NCBI GenBank assembly: GCA_934553185.1
Contig: CAKTFF010000147.1
Coordinates: 1 to 6,062, forward strand
DNA from: an uncultured Devosia sp.
GTDB lineage: Bacteria > Pseudomonadota > Alphaproteobacteria > Rhizobiales > Devosiaceae
DNA: 6,062 bases
Reading direction: 5' to 3'
The notes under the pieces were generated by a model. It worked only from the letters and a program-made list of their open reading frames with translations. It ran no database searches and was not told where the DNA came from. Numbering within the stretch: position 1 is the stretch's first letter; each line of letters begins with the position of its first letter. Made by a program: the position numbers and the translations under genes. Positions 5,380 to 6,062 of the stretch are shown here, piece after piece.

Positions 5380-6062
5380 ATGACCGCATCCGTCTCCCCT
5401 GCCCGTCCGCTGGTCGACACGTTCGGGCGGCATGTTTCCTATCTGCGCATCTCGGTGACCGACCGGTGCGACTTCCGCTGTGTGTATTGCATGGCCGAAG
5501 ACATGACGTTTCTGCCCAAGCGCGACGTTTTGAGCTTTGAGGAAATCGAGACCATTGCCGGTGCGTTCATCGCGCGGGGTACGACGCGCATCAGACTGAC
5601 GGGCGGCGAGCCGCTGGTGCGGCGCGACATCATGCGGCTGGTGGATACGTTGGGCGCACGCATCGGCCGAGGCCTCGAAGAGCTGACGCTGACCACCAAT
5701 GGCAGCCAACTCGCGAGGCATGCTGAGGCGCTTCGCGCAGCCGGCGTGCGGCGGATCAATGTGTCGCTCGATACGCTCGATAGGGAGCGATTTGCCCGTA
5801 TCACCCGGCGCGGGCGTTTGGCCGATGTGCTGGTGGGGATCGACGCAGCGCAGGCGGCGGGGCTGCAGGTCAAGATCAACATGGTGGCGATGGCGGGCGT
5901 CAACGACGACGAGATCGAGCCGGTGATGGCCTGGGCGCACGGCCGCGCCATGGGGCTGACGCTGATCGAGGGCATGCCGCTGGGTGAGGTCGGGATCGAC
6001 CGGGTCGACACTTACCTGCCGTTGCGGCAGCTGCATGACAATCTGGCGCGGCGCTATACGCT
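5380..6062 (+). CDS. moaA: GTP 3',8-cyclase MoaA (radical SAM), 3' end cut by window edge
   Basis: It catalyses the first step of molybdenum cofactor synthesis, rearranging GTP to 3',8-cyclo-GTP, which MoaC then converts to cyclic pyranopterin monophosphate. The window holds 227 codons of the usual 320-350. The N-terminal radical SAM cluster motif is CDFRCVYC with Cys30, Cys34 and Cys37, set in the typical [18 protein letters not shown]. The SAM-binding [10 protein letters not shown] is at 74-83, then LTLTTNG at 102-108, [10 protein letters not shown] at 125-134, [16 protein letters not shown] from 164 and IEGMPLGE. The C-terminal second iron-sulfur cluster, which binds GTP, and the terminal Gly-Gly lie beyond the edge. 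The ATG fits the family N-terminus, but no Shine-Dalgarno precedes it. The gene follows the L,D-transpeptidase terminator and appears to start a new unit. Confidence 0.96.
   Translation, partial: MTASVSPARPLVDTFGRHVSYLRISVTDRCDFRCVYCMAEDMTFLPKRDVLSFEEIETIAGAFIARGTTRIRLTGGEPLVRRDIMRLVDTLGARIGRGLEELTLTTNGSQLARHAEALRAAGVRRINVSLDTLDRERFARITRRGRLADVLVGIDAAQAAGLQVKINMVAMAGVNDDEIEPVMAWAHGRAMGLTLIEGMPLGEVGIDRVDTYLPLRQLHDNLARRYT

Noticed and set aside
5287..6036. Minus-strand open frames of 249 and 190 residues opposite moaA
   Set aside because: moaA on the plus strand has every radical SAM motif in order. The opposing frames are low-complexity shadows.
1..6062. Mobile elements, CRISPR arrays, tRNA or rRNA genes, toxin-antitoxin pairs
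   Set aside because: I looked for direct repeats, transposase or integrase motifs, cloverleaf features and small paired genes and saw none. Every intergenic gap is shorter than about 250 bases.

Overview
The window looks like ordinary chromosomal DNA from a GC-rich alphaproteobacterium, most likely of the order Hyphomicrobiales (a Devosia- or Rhizobium-like organism). This is inferred from the protein sequences (class II DAHP synthase, the rpiA / DUF2059 / gor grouping, an ErfK-type L,D-transpeptidase) and the high GC content. I see no transposase, integrase, tRNA, rRNA, CRISPR array or phage module. Seven genes fill the window, and the first and last are cut by its edges.

Layout from left to right. 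(1) The minus-strand gene at 1-952 is the N-terminal two thirds of a class II 3-deoxy-7-phosphoheptulonate synthase, the entry enzyme of the shikimate pathway. (2) Diverging from it, 1119-1607 (+) encodes a small Sec-exported protein of unknown function. Its C-terminal half recalls the Hcp / phage tail-tube pattern. It ends at a strong intrinsic terminator. (3) Convergent to it is a minus-strand block transcribed from right to left: rpiA (ribose-5-phosphate isomerase A, 3714-4412), then 14 bp later an exported DUF2059 protein (3172-3699), an intrinsic terminator, then gor (glutathione reductase, 1681-3060). A near-perfect 22-bp palindrome sits just upstream of the gor ribosome binding site. 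(4) Diverging from rpiA, 4655-5251 (+) encodes an exported YkuD-family L,D-transpeptidase with its own terminator. (5) moaA starts at 5380 (+) and runs off the right edge. It has no visible Shine-Dalgarno sequence, and a TATAGA box lies 10-15 bases before its ATG.

Functionally, rpiA works in the non-oxidative pentose phosphate pathway, the wider pathway that supplies NADPH, and gor spends NADPH to keep glutathione reduced, so that block makes sense as a sugar-phosphate / redox unit. The other genes are independent housekeeping functions: aromatic amino-acid synthesis, cell-wall cross-linking and molybdenum cofactor synthesis. I found no clear new multi-gene system. The items most worth a second look are the exported Hcp-like protein, the gor-proximal palindrome, the inverted repeat around the rpiA ribosome binding site, and the possibly leaderless moaA.
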